This document shows, piece after piece, positions 1 to 12,600 of a stretch of 64,000 bases of DNA (position 1 is its first letter; each line of letters starts with the position of its first letter). A model generated the notes under the pieces. The model did not search any database. It was not told where the DNA came from and was given only the letters and a program-made list of their open reading frames with translations. This DNA comes from Rhodamnia argentea. Lineage: Eukaryota > Streptophyta > Magnoliopsida > Myrtales > Myrtaceae. The position numbers were made by a program, and so were the translations under genes. The stretch is from positions 25,654,283 through 25,718,282 of the forward strand of contig NC_063156.1 in assembly GCF_020921035.1 (NCBI RefSeq), read 5' to 3'.

Positions 1-606
1 GCAAATGCATCTCTAGCAGTGAGCCATCTAAATCTTAACTATCCTAAAAGAGAGTCATTTCTCGGACAGAAAGTTATCCAGGCGGCCGACCGAATCCAAG
101 GTAAATTATGCTTCAATTTCCAAAATTTGTTGTGCTGATGTGGTGTATGGTTAGATATGTAACCTATGTTTCTGGCAAATGTTTGCACCAAATGGAAGGC
201 AACAACTTTAGCGGTGGAGACGTCACAAGCACTCCCTATATACGGCAAATGATGAATCAGGAAACTTTGCTAGTTTAGTTATTTAACAGTTATGTTGTGT
301 CATGACTCTTAATAGTCCTTTCATTATCTCACCTAAACCATTTACTAAAGAACAGAAAAATTTCCAATAGAAAGCAAAAGGAAAAGAAGAAGAAAATCAT
401 ACTGCGAAGGGCAAATTAACATCGTATAAAACCCTAATCTTTTCTTCTTGTCATATACAAACACCTAACCACGTACCCATCTGGAAGTATCATCAATCCA
501 ACATCACAGTTCACCAAAAAAGAAGAAAAATTTATTATAATGGGGTCATTGAAATGGACACACGAATAAATCTACAATTTCTTTTTTTTTTATGCCTTTT
601 CTTTTA
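1..606. other. Intergenic left edge, no gene seen
   Basis: AT-rich DNA downstream of the acyltransferase gene, which reads on the minus strand and stops at 607. Only short open frames occur, with no recognisable protein. The part next to 607 probably contains the 3' untranslated region, but I could not place a polyadenylation site. Confidence 0.6.
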
Positions 607-2188
607 TCAATTTCTACTGCTGGCAATCCCTTCATTACCGGCCAAGATCAAGTACTTATCCTTCCTTGTGAGCTTTGTGCACTCAAACCCCAGAGCCTTA
701 CCAATCTCCTCCTGCACATAATTTGCCTTATCAAACCTTGTAGTCTTCTTTCTTTCACGACATTCATTACTATCGCAATTATTGCAAACCCCAGAAGAGA
801 CCACCACCTTCTCAAGCAACTGCAGCTGGTAACTCGGGTTTGGGTTCATGAAAAAGAAGAGCGGGTCGAAGCACTTGAGCCCGCCCGCGGTCGTGCCGTG
901 GAACATGTCGACGTGCACGTCGAGCGCCACGGGGACTACCTGGTCGCTTATCTCCGAGAACAATGGGCTGAACCGGAGCAGATAGGGCTCTCGGCACGTT
1001 GTCCCCTCGGGGCAAATGACCAGGTCACCTTGTTGAAGAAGCTTCTCCATCGTCTCCGCATCTTCGTCACGGTTCCGTGTCAAGCGCACAGTCTTGATCG
1101 GGGACAAGATCTCCGACACCCGGCTGAGGCTGTAGGTGACGGCGGTGAAGTTCCTCTTGAGGGCGAATGAGAGGTAGAGAGGGTCTAGGAGTGTCCTGTG
1201 GTTGCAAACATAGAGAAGGCCTTTGGTCCTTTTAGGTTCAGTTTGTTTGTTGTCTATGTTGTTGCTGTTGGTGTTGTTTAGGGTTGTGGGGAGTGATACA
1301 GTGAGGTGGAGACCAGAGAAGCAAAGGAGTGGGATGGAGAGACTGAAGGGTAGGGTTATGCCAATGAGGATTCTCAAGAGAGAGAGACAGAGGCCAAATG
1401 GGAGCCAGATGAAGATGGCTAGGGTTGAGATTGGGGTGGGTTTTAGGGCTAATCTTCCATCATGGAAGATGAGTGGCTTTGGGTAGTTTTCTCTGGGGAG
1501 GTGATGCCAGCTTCTCTTGTCTGATTTGCTCACCAGGTATATTTCCTATGGAAAAGGAGAAGCAAAAGAAGATTTGACATCAGACTATATAATCTATGTA
1601 AGTATGCACAAAAGTATACCCAGGTTGTTGGATTAAGCAACACCGTACTTGTTGGCGAGTTTTAGGAAGTAGGGCAATATACTTGTGTTAATGCGAGAGA
1701 AAGCGATGGGAAAAGTGAGATGGTATGTCCCAACAATATGTGCGGTCCGATTTGTGCCTATTCTCACCCCTATAGTATATGAAAAGGGCACTTTCAAGAA
1801 GATGAACACGTAATGGCACATATGGTAGGTCCGATAGATTCGGTCCATGCACCTAATAGATGCGAGGTCTTGCACGATTCAAAACAGCTATGACGGAATT
1901 GATTCTATAGTGAAAGTCGTGATAGAGAAATATGAAAAAATTGCGTGATCTAACGACCGCTGTGAAAGACTAATCAATAAGCAAGAGGGAGAGAGGCGAT
2001 GGCGACCATAGCTTGGATGGTCTTCGTCGCCTTGAACTGCAGCAACAAGCGAGCGATCTCCTAATCATGATGGATAACCACATTGAAGTGGTGGTTGTGT
2101 CTTACAAATTGAAACATGAGGAATTGTGCAAGACGACAACCACCACCACGGGGTTGCCGTCACTTACGGACCTCCACCACCCCCGTCG

Positions 2189-2234
<46 letters not shown>

Positions 2235-2976
2235 GAGCACTCACCTTGCATCTTGAGAACAAAGGATCATGTTGGAGGGACTTCTTGTAGCTGCTAATGC
2301 CAATGAGACCCCATTCCGAAGATGTCTCCTCCTTACCGAGCATCTCCTCCAGCTCATCCACCACACTCCGCCTCTTCCTCTCCATAAGCCCCACATAGTA
2401 CCCACGCGCCACCTTAAGCTCCCTCCCAACCACCATGTCAACCTCCAAATAATCCTTCAAGAAGGTCTCAACCATCACTTGCGGCAGCCCACTCACCCCA
2501 ACTCTCTTCCCTCCTCTCTTCCTCACCATCTCAAACCCTTCCAAACCCACGTCCTCAAGCAAGAACTTGGGCAAAACAGCACTCCCCACTCTGAAACTCT
2601 CTTCTCTCAACCCGACGAAGCAAACCATTACCATTATCTCCAACCCTAGCTCAGCACCACAAAACCCTAGAAATGGGTATGCCATGAGAAGCAAGAGCGC
2701 CCTCATGAGGCCCCCGGCTTCGACGGCCACGAGCATGAAGTAAGGGAACAAAGACTGGGACCTCAGCAGGACCCCTTCGACGTCGAACACGATGGTTTGG
2801 TCGTGTAGGTCTTGTCTGTGAGCAAGAGAGTTCGACCTCTGGTACTTTGAGAAATTCGCGTGCAGGGCGGCATTGCTTTCGCTCCGGTTGAGGACCCTCG
2901 CGGTCCTGAGCTTCCCTAGGACGAAGCGGCAGAGGAACAAGGCGAGCGACTTGAAGAAGAAGACTTCAGGGAGCAT
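607..2976 (-). CDS. GPAT3: Glycerol-3-phosphate acyltransferase, GPAT2/3 type (2 exons)
   Basis: Enzyme that moves an acyl group to glycerol-3-phosphate in membrane or extracellular lipid synthesis. Exon 1 is 2245-2976 and exon 2 is 607-1545, joined in phase 0, giving about 556 residues, usual for plant land-type GPATs. The start at 2976 (MLPEVFFF) is preferred over an in-frame ATG at 3099 because a TATA box lies between them. The N-terminal HAD-like domain reads FDVEGVLL (residues 64-71). The acyltransferase domain shows NHRTLLDP (about 359-366, the H-x4-D motif) and CPEGTTCREP (about 422-431). Hydrophobic stretches fit a membrane protein. The splice CKEIYLV..KSDKRSW and the block PKPLIFHDGRLA match the GPAT1/2/3 clade. 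The phosphatase motif has Glu instead of the second Asp, as is known for this clade, so phosphatase activity is unlikely. The choice between GPAT2 and GPAT3 is inferred. Confidence 0.9.
2191..2229. repeat. (GA)n microsatellite in GPAT intron
   Basis: A pure AG dinucleotide run of about 19 units lies in the intron (1546-2244), close to the 5' splice site of exon 1. It is likely polymorphic in length. Confidence 0.95.
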
Positions 2977-3056
2977 ATTTTTGGATCTCCGTAATAACGT
3001 CAACACTTGCTGAAGGAAGAGAAGTATTGTGCTTTGTTGTCTGAAGGGCAAAGACC

Positions 3057-3065
3057 CTTTATATA
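3057..3065 (-). promoter_or_regulatory. TATA box of the GPAT gene
   Basis: Read on the minus strand this is TATATAAAG, about 80 bases upstream of the ATG at 2976. A transcription start 25-35 bases downstream would give a 5' leader of about 50 bases. It decides against the upstream ATG at 3099, which would lie before transcription begins. Confidence 0.7.
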
Positions 3066-4242
3066 CAAAAAGGCTTCGACGTCGAGATCTCTCTATCAAT
3101 TTTCAAGAACTTCCTCCATTGGCCGGCACATTGTACATTTTCCTCGTGTTTTCCTAGTTATGATATGACCTGCTACGGCCCGTATTTATTAACCTAAGTT
3201 GTTGTAATAACAATATCAAAATTTGGGGACTAGTTCGCTTTTCCCTATATTAAGTTTGCAAATGATGGACAATTGGCCATGGTCATATACCGAGAGAAAG
3301 TAGTATGTCGCATATGTTGTGCTGGCAACGTACAAAAGCAAGCTAATAAATTGCTGGATCGAAACATGTTGCGTTCTGAATGGCGGGAAAGAAAATGCGT
3401 AAGTCTCAATTGACTTAATTTTTTTTTCCACTTGCCAGCGAGATGTGACCGAAGTCCCCCCCGGATGCTTAAAGACTCATCTCAAGTACTAGGCCCATTC
3501 CTCGCGATGTTGATTAATACCAAAGATTCTTCAAAAGCATCAAGTTAAAGGTGCCAAGTTCGCTACTCACACGTTTTGTCCACAAAAATGAAATGAAACC
3601 ATTGAAAACTTTCATTCCTACCGAGTCAATGGTAAGTCTGTGGAGTAATTAAAACAATGTACATCATAGGCAGCGACACTACCAACCGCGATTGAATTCG
3701 ACCAGGACAATAGTCTCGTACCAATCACGTCAAATTATTAACCGCAAATCCACAAGGTGGTTCTACGACAATGGTCCTTGGAGATAACCCAAGGACAAGG
3801 CGTTGAAGACAGAAAGCAAAATCGAAACCTTCCGCTTCTCGATATGCAACAGCCCACTTGCCGTGGGGCCCACCAAAAATTAAAACGTGGGCCCACACGT
3901 TGCAGTCCAGTGGATAAGGTCGAGCTTCACCCCCGTTAAATCAAAGAATTATTCCAGCTAAAAATCCTAAACTGATATACCTAAAATAAATTTACTTAAA
4001 ATCATTTTTCTGATAATAAAAAATCTCATATTAGTATACTTATGATAAATTTATCCCAAAACCGATATGTCTGTAATAAATTTACCGGTAGTTAATTTTT
4101 GTTAAATCTAACAGTCAAATTACCAAATTAGATGACACGTAACAATTGACGGGTGTACTAGTTTGAGATTTTTACCCACTGTTTGTTATAGGTCTATCAA
4201 TTTGAAATTTTTTTGTGACATTAGTCCAATTTAACAGAGGAT

Positions 4243-4410
4243 AAATTTGTCACGGGCGTACCACGTTGAGGTTTTTCATGCTAAAAAAATTAATTTAGGT
4301 TAAATTTATCACGGGAGTATCAATTTGAGATTTTTCGTGATCAAAAAATAGTTTTGAGTAAATTTATTATAGATGTACCGATTTAAAATTTTTCGTGGTA
4401 TTAACCTTAA
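4243..4410. repeat. Degenerate tandem repeat, unit 58-59 bp
   Basis: Three units begin with aaattt at 4243, 4302 and 4360. Each runs through a variant of 'acgggagtatcaatttgaga' and then 'tttttcgtg'. More degenerate related copies extend left to about 3990. The type resembles AT-rich dispersed repeats I associate with Myrtaceae genomes. No coding potential is seen. Confidence 0.7.
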
Positions 4411-4749
4411 ATCAAATGGGCGCGGGTCGCCTCGTTTTGGACTTCCTCGTAGATTTCCGATTTCTGTCTTATTTATTACCTAGTATGCTACTTGCTAAGG
4501 GGACATTGCACATTAGCCATTCCTAAACTAAAGTGGACCTTAGGGACACGTAGATGACCAGCAGGTCCCACGTCGTGGAAATGATTGATCTGCACTATCA
4601 ATTCCAAGGAAATATAACACCCATTATCCAGCCAGACAATAGCTCCTAACTTTCGACCAGATCCTCCTGAACCGAGCTATATTAATCGAGGGCACCGTCG
4701 CATAATCGCAAAATGTGGAGCAACCAATACAGTGACAGCAGAAAAATTG

Positions 4750-5275
4750 TCCAAAAATTCATAAAACTTATTGTACTTTGTTAATTTAACACTAACCTTT
4801 TCAATTTTACTAATTGAGTTCTAAACCTTTTGATAATTTGCCAATTGGCTCCTATTGGTAGGAAATTACTGCAGTGGACGCAGAGCTTACGTGACACGGC
4901 CGGCACCGACACGAACAATTTTTGTAGTTCATTCAATTTTTTTGAATTTTTTCCCCTTTGTATTTTTTTTTTTCATTGTGCCGGTGACCTCGCTGGTGCC
5001 AAAAAGAATGCGAAGGCCTTCGCCACCAATGACGGTCACTAGCACAATGAAAAAAAAAAACAAAGAGAAAAAAAAAAAAAATTAGAAAATTTAAAATTTA
5101 TTCACGTCGGCGCCGATCATATCACGTAGGACGACAAACATTCACGTCAGCGATTTCCAACTAATATGATTCGATTGAAAAATTATCAAAAGGTGTAAGG
5201 CTTAATTAACAAAATGTGAAAGATTTAAGACTGAATTGATAAATATGCAATAAGTTTTAAGACATTTCGAACAAC
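4750..5275. mobile_element. Inverted-repeat (MITE-like) element
   Basis: The left arm contains 'aaaccttttgataatttgcc' (about 4820). The right arm contains its imperfect inverse, ending 'attatcaaaaggtgtaaggc' (about 5185). Outer parts also pair, with 'taaaacttattg' near 4760 against its complement near 5250. The core is GC-rich with poly-T and poly-A flanks. No transposase frame is present, so it would be non-autonomous. Ends and target-site duplication were not resolved. Confidence 0.55.
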
Positions 5276-6689
5276 TTTATAGGACGACAGCGCAAATTGT
5301 TTCTGTGGCACGCGGGGACCGCAGATGGCCAAAGGTCGATAGACCCTGGGCCGGAGGGGGCCGAGCGCAACAACTGTACTCGAGGGTTGTCGGGTCGACG
5401 CAAGGTAAAGGGTGCACGGAGTGAAATCATTTATGAGATGACAGGGAGCCTCCTTGCTTGACTTCTCGAGAAGAGTCTTGGGGTGGGGTTCGAACTCCCA
5501 GCTCATTCGGCCTCCGAAGACGACCAAGATGGAGAAGGAAGGCAACTGTCGATCTGAGAGCGATGAGCATTTAGTTCCTTTTTGGCGAGAGGTGAGCATT
5601 CAATTCACGCATAATACACACGCATTGACCGACCGACACGCGTCCGCGAAAAGGAGACGATGAAGTGTTTTCTTTGTCTTATTTTCTCTCTCTTTTCTTG
5701 TTTGGCCTTTGATCCAATTCTCTTGTCCACAGGAGAATACCGTCGGTGAGGGCATGAAGGGTTGGAGGGAAGAGGAGTCTTTTTACCTCATCACTTTTCA
5801 CTAGTTTAGTTGATCAAACATTCACATTTGATAAAATGCTTTGCGACCCACATTTGGGCTCCCATAAGCTTTCTAAATAAGGTACTTTATGCATATTTTA
5901 GCTTTCAGCCATATGTCGGTGTGAAGCGAATAGCTTTGACACGCGCATGTCGACACTACTCACGAACAGTAGGGTTTAGAGATATTGATAATGGGTACTT
6001 CGATTCTCCAAAGTGAATTTACCTCATGTAACCTGACCACAGAAGCCCACGTGAATTATATAGCTTGCTGGAAAATCTGGTTTTAACGAGCTTGTTCGCA
6101 GGATCTTTTCTCGGCCAATAGAAGCACAAGGACTACAGTAAGTCTTCTGCATCAGTTAACGAAGCCTTAGATAACAGACTATTCAGACTTATATTCTAAA
6201 ACAGATTCCTGATCGTACCATCGATTTTACCATATACCTCAAATTCGACATCATTGTCCACACTCGTGATCATTTTCTTAGCCTACTGATTGTAAAGATG
6301 CCGAAACACTTTGCACGATCGTTACTAGATAACACGAAACAAGAGCCAAGTGCCATGAAATTGAAACACGAGAGTAAGGACGCACGTCAATATAAAAAGA
6401 ACTAGTACAATTTGTATGAACTCCAGTCAATCTCGTTATAGTAAGAGTCAGCATCTCGGTTTCACTTTTCAGTGTGGAATAAAATCAACAGCTCAAAGTG
6501 GATTTATAGCAAATAAGCATCAAGCTGGGAATGCATTAGAAAAAGTCGTCATCAATAAATTGGAATCCAACTACCATTAACAAGCTGGAAAAGATGAGGC
6601 TTTAAGCTACTTAAATAGTCTTCGTCTAAAAACTCGGGTAAAAGGATGATCAATAAATCATAAACAAAACAATCAAAGCAACATTACTT

Positions 6690-9600
6690 TCAGCTGGTGC
6701 TGCCAGAGAGATCTCCTGAGAATGCACTCCCATAAGATGTGGAACCTGTTTGCGAAGAAGTAACTCGAGCCCTCTGAATCTGTCGTATTCTGAAAACATC
6801 TCTCGGGAGTGGTTGGCTTTGAACAGTCACACTATCGTCGTCATCTGGCCCTAACATTCATTAAAAGCATTTTCATCAATGCGGCAAGAAACTCTAGCCA
6901 TGGTTCAGGAACAAAAAAGGGAAAACGTAAAGATGACTACCTACTGTGCTTCTTCTCGTAAATACAGTACATACATGTCAAAGTCACGTCAAAGGAGAGT
7001 ACTGACATACCACATCTTCCATATTAGTGTTTTAGTTTTGACAGATTTTGCTCAACCATTTAAAATGAAGGAGCTATAACCTCCTGCGAGCCGTTAGCCA
7101 CACCGTATCCACATCTGTACGTGCGCCCGCATGCACACAATTATATGAAAACTACTATCATAATTAACATGGACGAATGTGCAACTGTTGCAGTTCTCAA
7201 ATTCTAAGAAACAACCAACTGAAGTTTTGACCACATCCTAGGTCCAGAAGATTGTCCTCTTCTGATGTGGAAGTGCATAACAGTTAATCCTCTGATGGAG
7301 CAATGCCCAGGAATTATAATGGGAAAAACGATGGTATCTGACAGCACTTTATATGCATATAAAGAGCAAAGTAAACTTTGCCAAGAGGAGGTTACACAAT
7401 CCCTATAAGACAATGTCCAACGTGATATTTCAACACTCTACAGTGAGACACATGGCTTAGATCTACAACATCATATTAGCCACAAATATGACAGAACAAT
7501 CATGAAGAAGCTGACAGACTTATGATCCGTACCTTTCCTTTTTCCAGATTGCCTGTCCCCTGTTTGTTTGTAAGAGGAACCACTTGGCATAGGACGGGAC
7601 TTGCTTGAACCAGACACCTCACTTACACTGGGAGCATGAACTGGGACCGATTGCTTGGTCATAGACCCAGATTTCCCCTTCTGTCCGGCAGGTATATTGC
7701 TCTGCAGACATATAGATAGAACGATATCCACATCTGGTGTTGGTCCTGGAGCACAAGATGACTATAATAAATAATAACCAAGAGCAAAGTTGTTCCATAA
7801 TAAAGTTTCCAGCGGAAAGATGTCACCAGATATTGGTACAGAAACACCATAAATGAAAGTCTGTCTTATTTATGAGATTGTAGTCTGTTAATAGCAGCAA
7901 TCTTTCGATAAAATCAGTTATTACTACTCATATAAAAGGAGTTAGACTACATTTTCTTTTCTCACTCTATTATGGGAGTAAGGATGAACTTTGGTTGAAC
8001 AGTTCCTTACTTGAAGATTCCTCAATGCTTATTTGGCCAATTTCACCAAGCAACAAGCTCTTATACTTGATAGAGGGCTACACTTCAACAGTACCCCAGA
8101 CTCCAGTAAACTTAACATACAAGTACCAGTGCCCCAACAAAGAGAGATTGGATATACACATAAAGGAGAGAACTTTGGCATAATCTGACTTTGGTGCTCA
8201 ATTAGCTACGATCAACCGAACAAGACACAAGACGAAATCACAGTAGTAGTAAGCACTAAAATTTTCGATGTTTTGCAAGGTTGCGTTTCATTACTAGCAG
8301 CAATCTTCTAATAGACCCGGATAAAGAGAAAACTAATTTAAACTAGTTTTCACACATCATGGAAGTGAGGATGAATTTCACATTCAGCAAAATCCCATTA
8401 CAAGCCCACGGCAACTTGAATTTGACCATTTCTCTTTAAAGCAAGAGCACCAGTATAAGCCTGCAACATAGCAGAACTTAACTGCAAAAACATAAAAATA
8501 CAACAGCAGCATTCAGCTTAAACTATCTGAAAAGAAAATGACCTAAAGATGCCCTCTGCTACGAAATTACAATATAAATAGTTTAAAAATGAGAATATGT
8601 CAACCCACATTCTTGACACCTCCCATTCGAATAAGTAAGCACAGTAAAGAGAAAAGTGATTCCACCCGCATTTTTCATTCTTATGAGCTCTCTAAGACTC
8701 AACTTTCTGTCTTCCTACTGATGTGAGAGCATCGCGCTCTATCGATGAACTCGCAAGCTCAATTCAAAGCTCGTCAATTCCAGCTCATGATGCAGGGGCA
8801 TCTAATTCAATGGAACAATCATTAAGTTCCAACTTGATTCCATCGACTAATCTAGCACAATAGGTGTTCATTCAAGCAAAGGCAGATTTTGGTTACAACT
8901 TGCTTCAATGAGTCAAGAATGAAGTTATCAACATAGGGGATCGAGTTATCGATTAAATAGTTGTTGATTCTTCCTTGCCAACTATGTTTTAAGTTACCGA
9001 ATCACCAGAATAGTTACCGATTTTGAAGCCATTACCAACATATCGAGGGCAGGCTATTATCAGCAGTTTCCTTGGATATTTGCTGATCCTTCAAGATGGT
9101 TATTTTTTGGCAGAGGCTGGTGAACAAATTTAGATTCTTAATTTAATTATTTTGCATCTGGTCAAATGTATTTAGTCTAGGGTTTATAAGTCTTAATCGC
9201 GTTGTGGGTCTCAAAAGTCAAAGTTCAAGTCTCTAGGTGTTTTAATGCATTTTTTCGTTCCCAGGTCTTTAATGTGTTTTCTAGTTCCTATGTCTTTATT
9301 AATTGGGTAGTTTCCATATCTTTAATGTTTGTCTATTTCCTATGTCGTAGTCCCCCTTTAAATAGAGGAGAGTTCTCAATAGTAATGCAGAGTAGATAAA
9401 TATATGAGAATTCCCCTACGTGAGTGAATATTCATCCGATTCTTTATCCATCATCGTTGGAGGTGAATCGAACAGTTCTTTATCCTTGGCCAGTGGAGTG
9501 ATCCTTTACCCCGTGGTGGTGAGCTGCCATCTGTGGTTCTTTATCCTTGGCTGGTGGCTTGTGCCTTTACGCTTTGGTGGTGAACCTCTCCATAGTCTAC

Positions 9601-12600
9601 ATCCTTTACGCAATTTTCCATTACCATTTATACACCCGTCTGTACACATAATCCAGAAAATCCCCCTTCCTGGAATCACTCATCCCACGCATGCATCACC
9701 TATCAATACCATTGTACTCACAAATCTTCCATCTTTCTGTTACTGATAAAATTCATGCTAATCACATTCTACACACAATTAGATTCCTATCAACCAAAGC
9801 TCTCCCTATAAAGATATAATTCTTTAACTTATCCTCAGTCTTCTTTGGATTACTTTGACCCATCCATCTCGGTGAAAATCAACTTAAGTTAATAGACCAC
9901 CACAGTATATGCAAAGTCTTCAATAGAGGAAACGAGAAGCTCAGACTTTTATATAAGCATATACTTTAAGCATAGCTGTTGAGAACTAACATTTGCAGCA
10001 ATAAATGAAAACACTGCAAAACATATGCAATCCGAGAAACCATCAACAAAAGCATTTGAGGCAGAAAATCACCATTGACCATTAATCAAGATGTATGTAA
10101 CAGGTGACTATTGCAAAATGATAACTGGTTTTCAATCTATTGTTCAATTTACATACTACATGTCTCTCACAAATTTAACTAGCAAGTCGACACAGCTTCT
10201 CCAAGAATGTCCAATATATCCCAACTGAAAATACAAACAGGTTTGCAAGTTCGTTATTACAGGTAGTTCCTATTCGTGAGAATATTGTTCCCAATCTATA
10301 TGACCACAAGCAAAACTATGATACTTTTACAGAAACTAACACATGAAAGCAATGGTTCAAGGAAAGTTCACATTAACAAAAGCCTTAACTCAAACAGGTC
10401 AACAGATGAAGAACCGATAACGGCAATTATAACTGTCCTATGACACATAAGGCTATCAACTTTATCTCAGATTGAAGATGCAAACTAGCTGTTAAGCCCA
10501 AGGATCTATTTCCTATGAACACGAGAATAATAAGCCCAAGGATCTATTTCCTATGAACATGAGAATAATACGGATGAACTGTTGCAAGAAAAATACAACT
10601 GGAAATAAGTCGAAAGCTCACCTTCCACGGCAGGCAAGTTTGCTAAAAATGCCACCAATGCAGGTGGAGTCACTTTCAATATGTCATCAAATGCACTGGT
10701 TGAGCTGCCACCTGCACTTCCCACAAGGGGGTTTGGCAAGTTGCTAGAAGGAACAGAAACTCCAGGACCCACAGAACTCGAAAGGATTGTTGACCCTATA
10801 ACAACATAAAATCAAGCACTAAGCACAAGCGCACCAGCTTCCATTCACAAAGTTCATATTCCAATGAAAGCAACAGTACCACCTAAAAATACTCCCAATT
10901 TTGCACTATACAGGTCCAAGCTGAGGTCTAGAGTGTTAAAACTATTTGAAGACTAGCCACAATTATTTCATATAGCATATTCATCCAACGTCAGGTGACT
11001 GTTCTACATAAACTGAATAATTTAAGAGAAAGCAACTGCCACTGCAGACACACACACACAAACATTGTATGTAAGTTTACACTATCTGATGATCATATTC
11101 AAGTTTATATGCTCATAGGAATGCGTGAAGGAGATCCACATGCTATAGAAAATCACTTTCTACAAGCAAGTAGCAGCAACATCATTTGCACCTGTGAATT
11201 CTAAGGTTACAACCTTAATTTGTTCTTTCATAACCAAATATCCAAACTTAGTCGCAACAATATACTAGCACTTCGTACCAGGTTTTTGTCCTGGGTCATA
11301 GATCACCATGAGAGATGTATTAGGATGTATAATATCCGCAGATCCAATTGAAGTGCTTGTCAGGCCGGACGCTCCCCTATCTAAAAGAAGATGGACATGA
11401 AGATAAACCCCCAAGCAAACAAATGAAATTGAAACCGAATAAGAAAACACGATCAGTTTTGATTACCAACAAATCCAGGTCCACTGGGCAGAGTTGGCTT
11501 CTCTAATTTCTTACTGATGTATTTGGATAGCCGCTGAACAATAGAATATGTTTTTCGATTAGTAAACTATGCATTAGCACAAGGTCATCTACAGCTACCT
11601 TCAACCATTAATCACCTTAACCATCCTTATAAAGTCATGTTATATGCACGATACATATCGAGACATTCTTAAGATAAAAATCCCTGAAGCCACTTTGAAG
11701 ATGCCTTTAAAACTAGAGGTAACAACACTGCTTATTATTTCTGAACAACAAAAGTGAATATTTTATAGAAAGTCATAACCTTTTTTATGAAAGGTGAATC
11801 TCAGCAAAACAATTTAATACCACTCCCATCGAGTACAACATTATGCTATCAGTTATAATTTGAAAGAACTGCAGAATATAGGAAATTACTAGATGACCAG
11901 CACAGGCAATGCAATATACTTGTAAAGTTATCCTTAGCAAACATCAACAGGATCATCAGCAGTGGTCACTACTCACGACCTAGTAGTGACACACTATTTA
12001 CAGATGGGCAAAAGAATAGATGGGCAACAAATCATGAAAGTAACCAATCATGTTGACACCTTCCATCTTCAGCAGAAGATTCTAGGGTATCATTGTTTTC
12101 ACATTTACTTCTACAAATACTCAGGGTGGTTATGGTGACTTCTGCATTTTACTTAACAACTCCTATAATTTCCTGTTGTGTTTATTATTGTACTTTTTGT
12201 TCAATACTTAACAGTTAACAAACAAACAGTATTGATGCTTAAAATGATTTTCAATGCTTCTCAAGATATTCTCAGTGGGAATCAAAATTTGGGGCATACT
12301 AAGGAGGTACTTTCAATCAGTTCCTGAAAAAACTCTTTTTTTCTGAAAGAATCGAGAAATTCGAATAGCTTACTTGCGAGGACTGAAAGAAATGTTTTGT
12401 AAATGTGATATCTTTTTGAAAACAGTGACATTGCAATAAGAGTAGAAAGAAACAAATGAAGATGAGAAAAAAGAAAAACATTCACTACGTCAAACTATCT
12501 AAAAGGAATTCAAGCTAAAGATACCTCCTGACGTGACAAATGATCCAGATCCCGAGAAGAGCACGGCCAAAGATCCATGAAACTATATCGTGACACAATG

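Larger units (their letters stand above)
2977..6689. other. Spacer between GPAT and CSTF77, repeat-rich
   Basis: Apart from the GPAT promoter, this stretch holds no recognisable gene. It contains a 58-59 bp tandem repeat (about 4243-4410) and an inverted-repeat element (about 4750-5275), annotated separately. Short frames at 5225-5663 on both strands overlap each other and match nothing I know. The part near 6689 is probably the 3' untranslated region of CSTF77. Confidence 0.6.

Noticed and set aside
592-1170. Plus-strand frame of 192 codons
   Set aside because: It is antisense to GPAT exon 2, which has clear family motifs on the minus strand.
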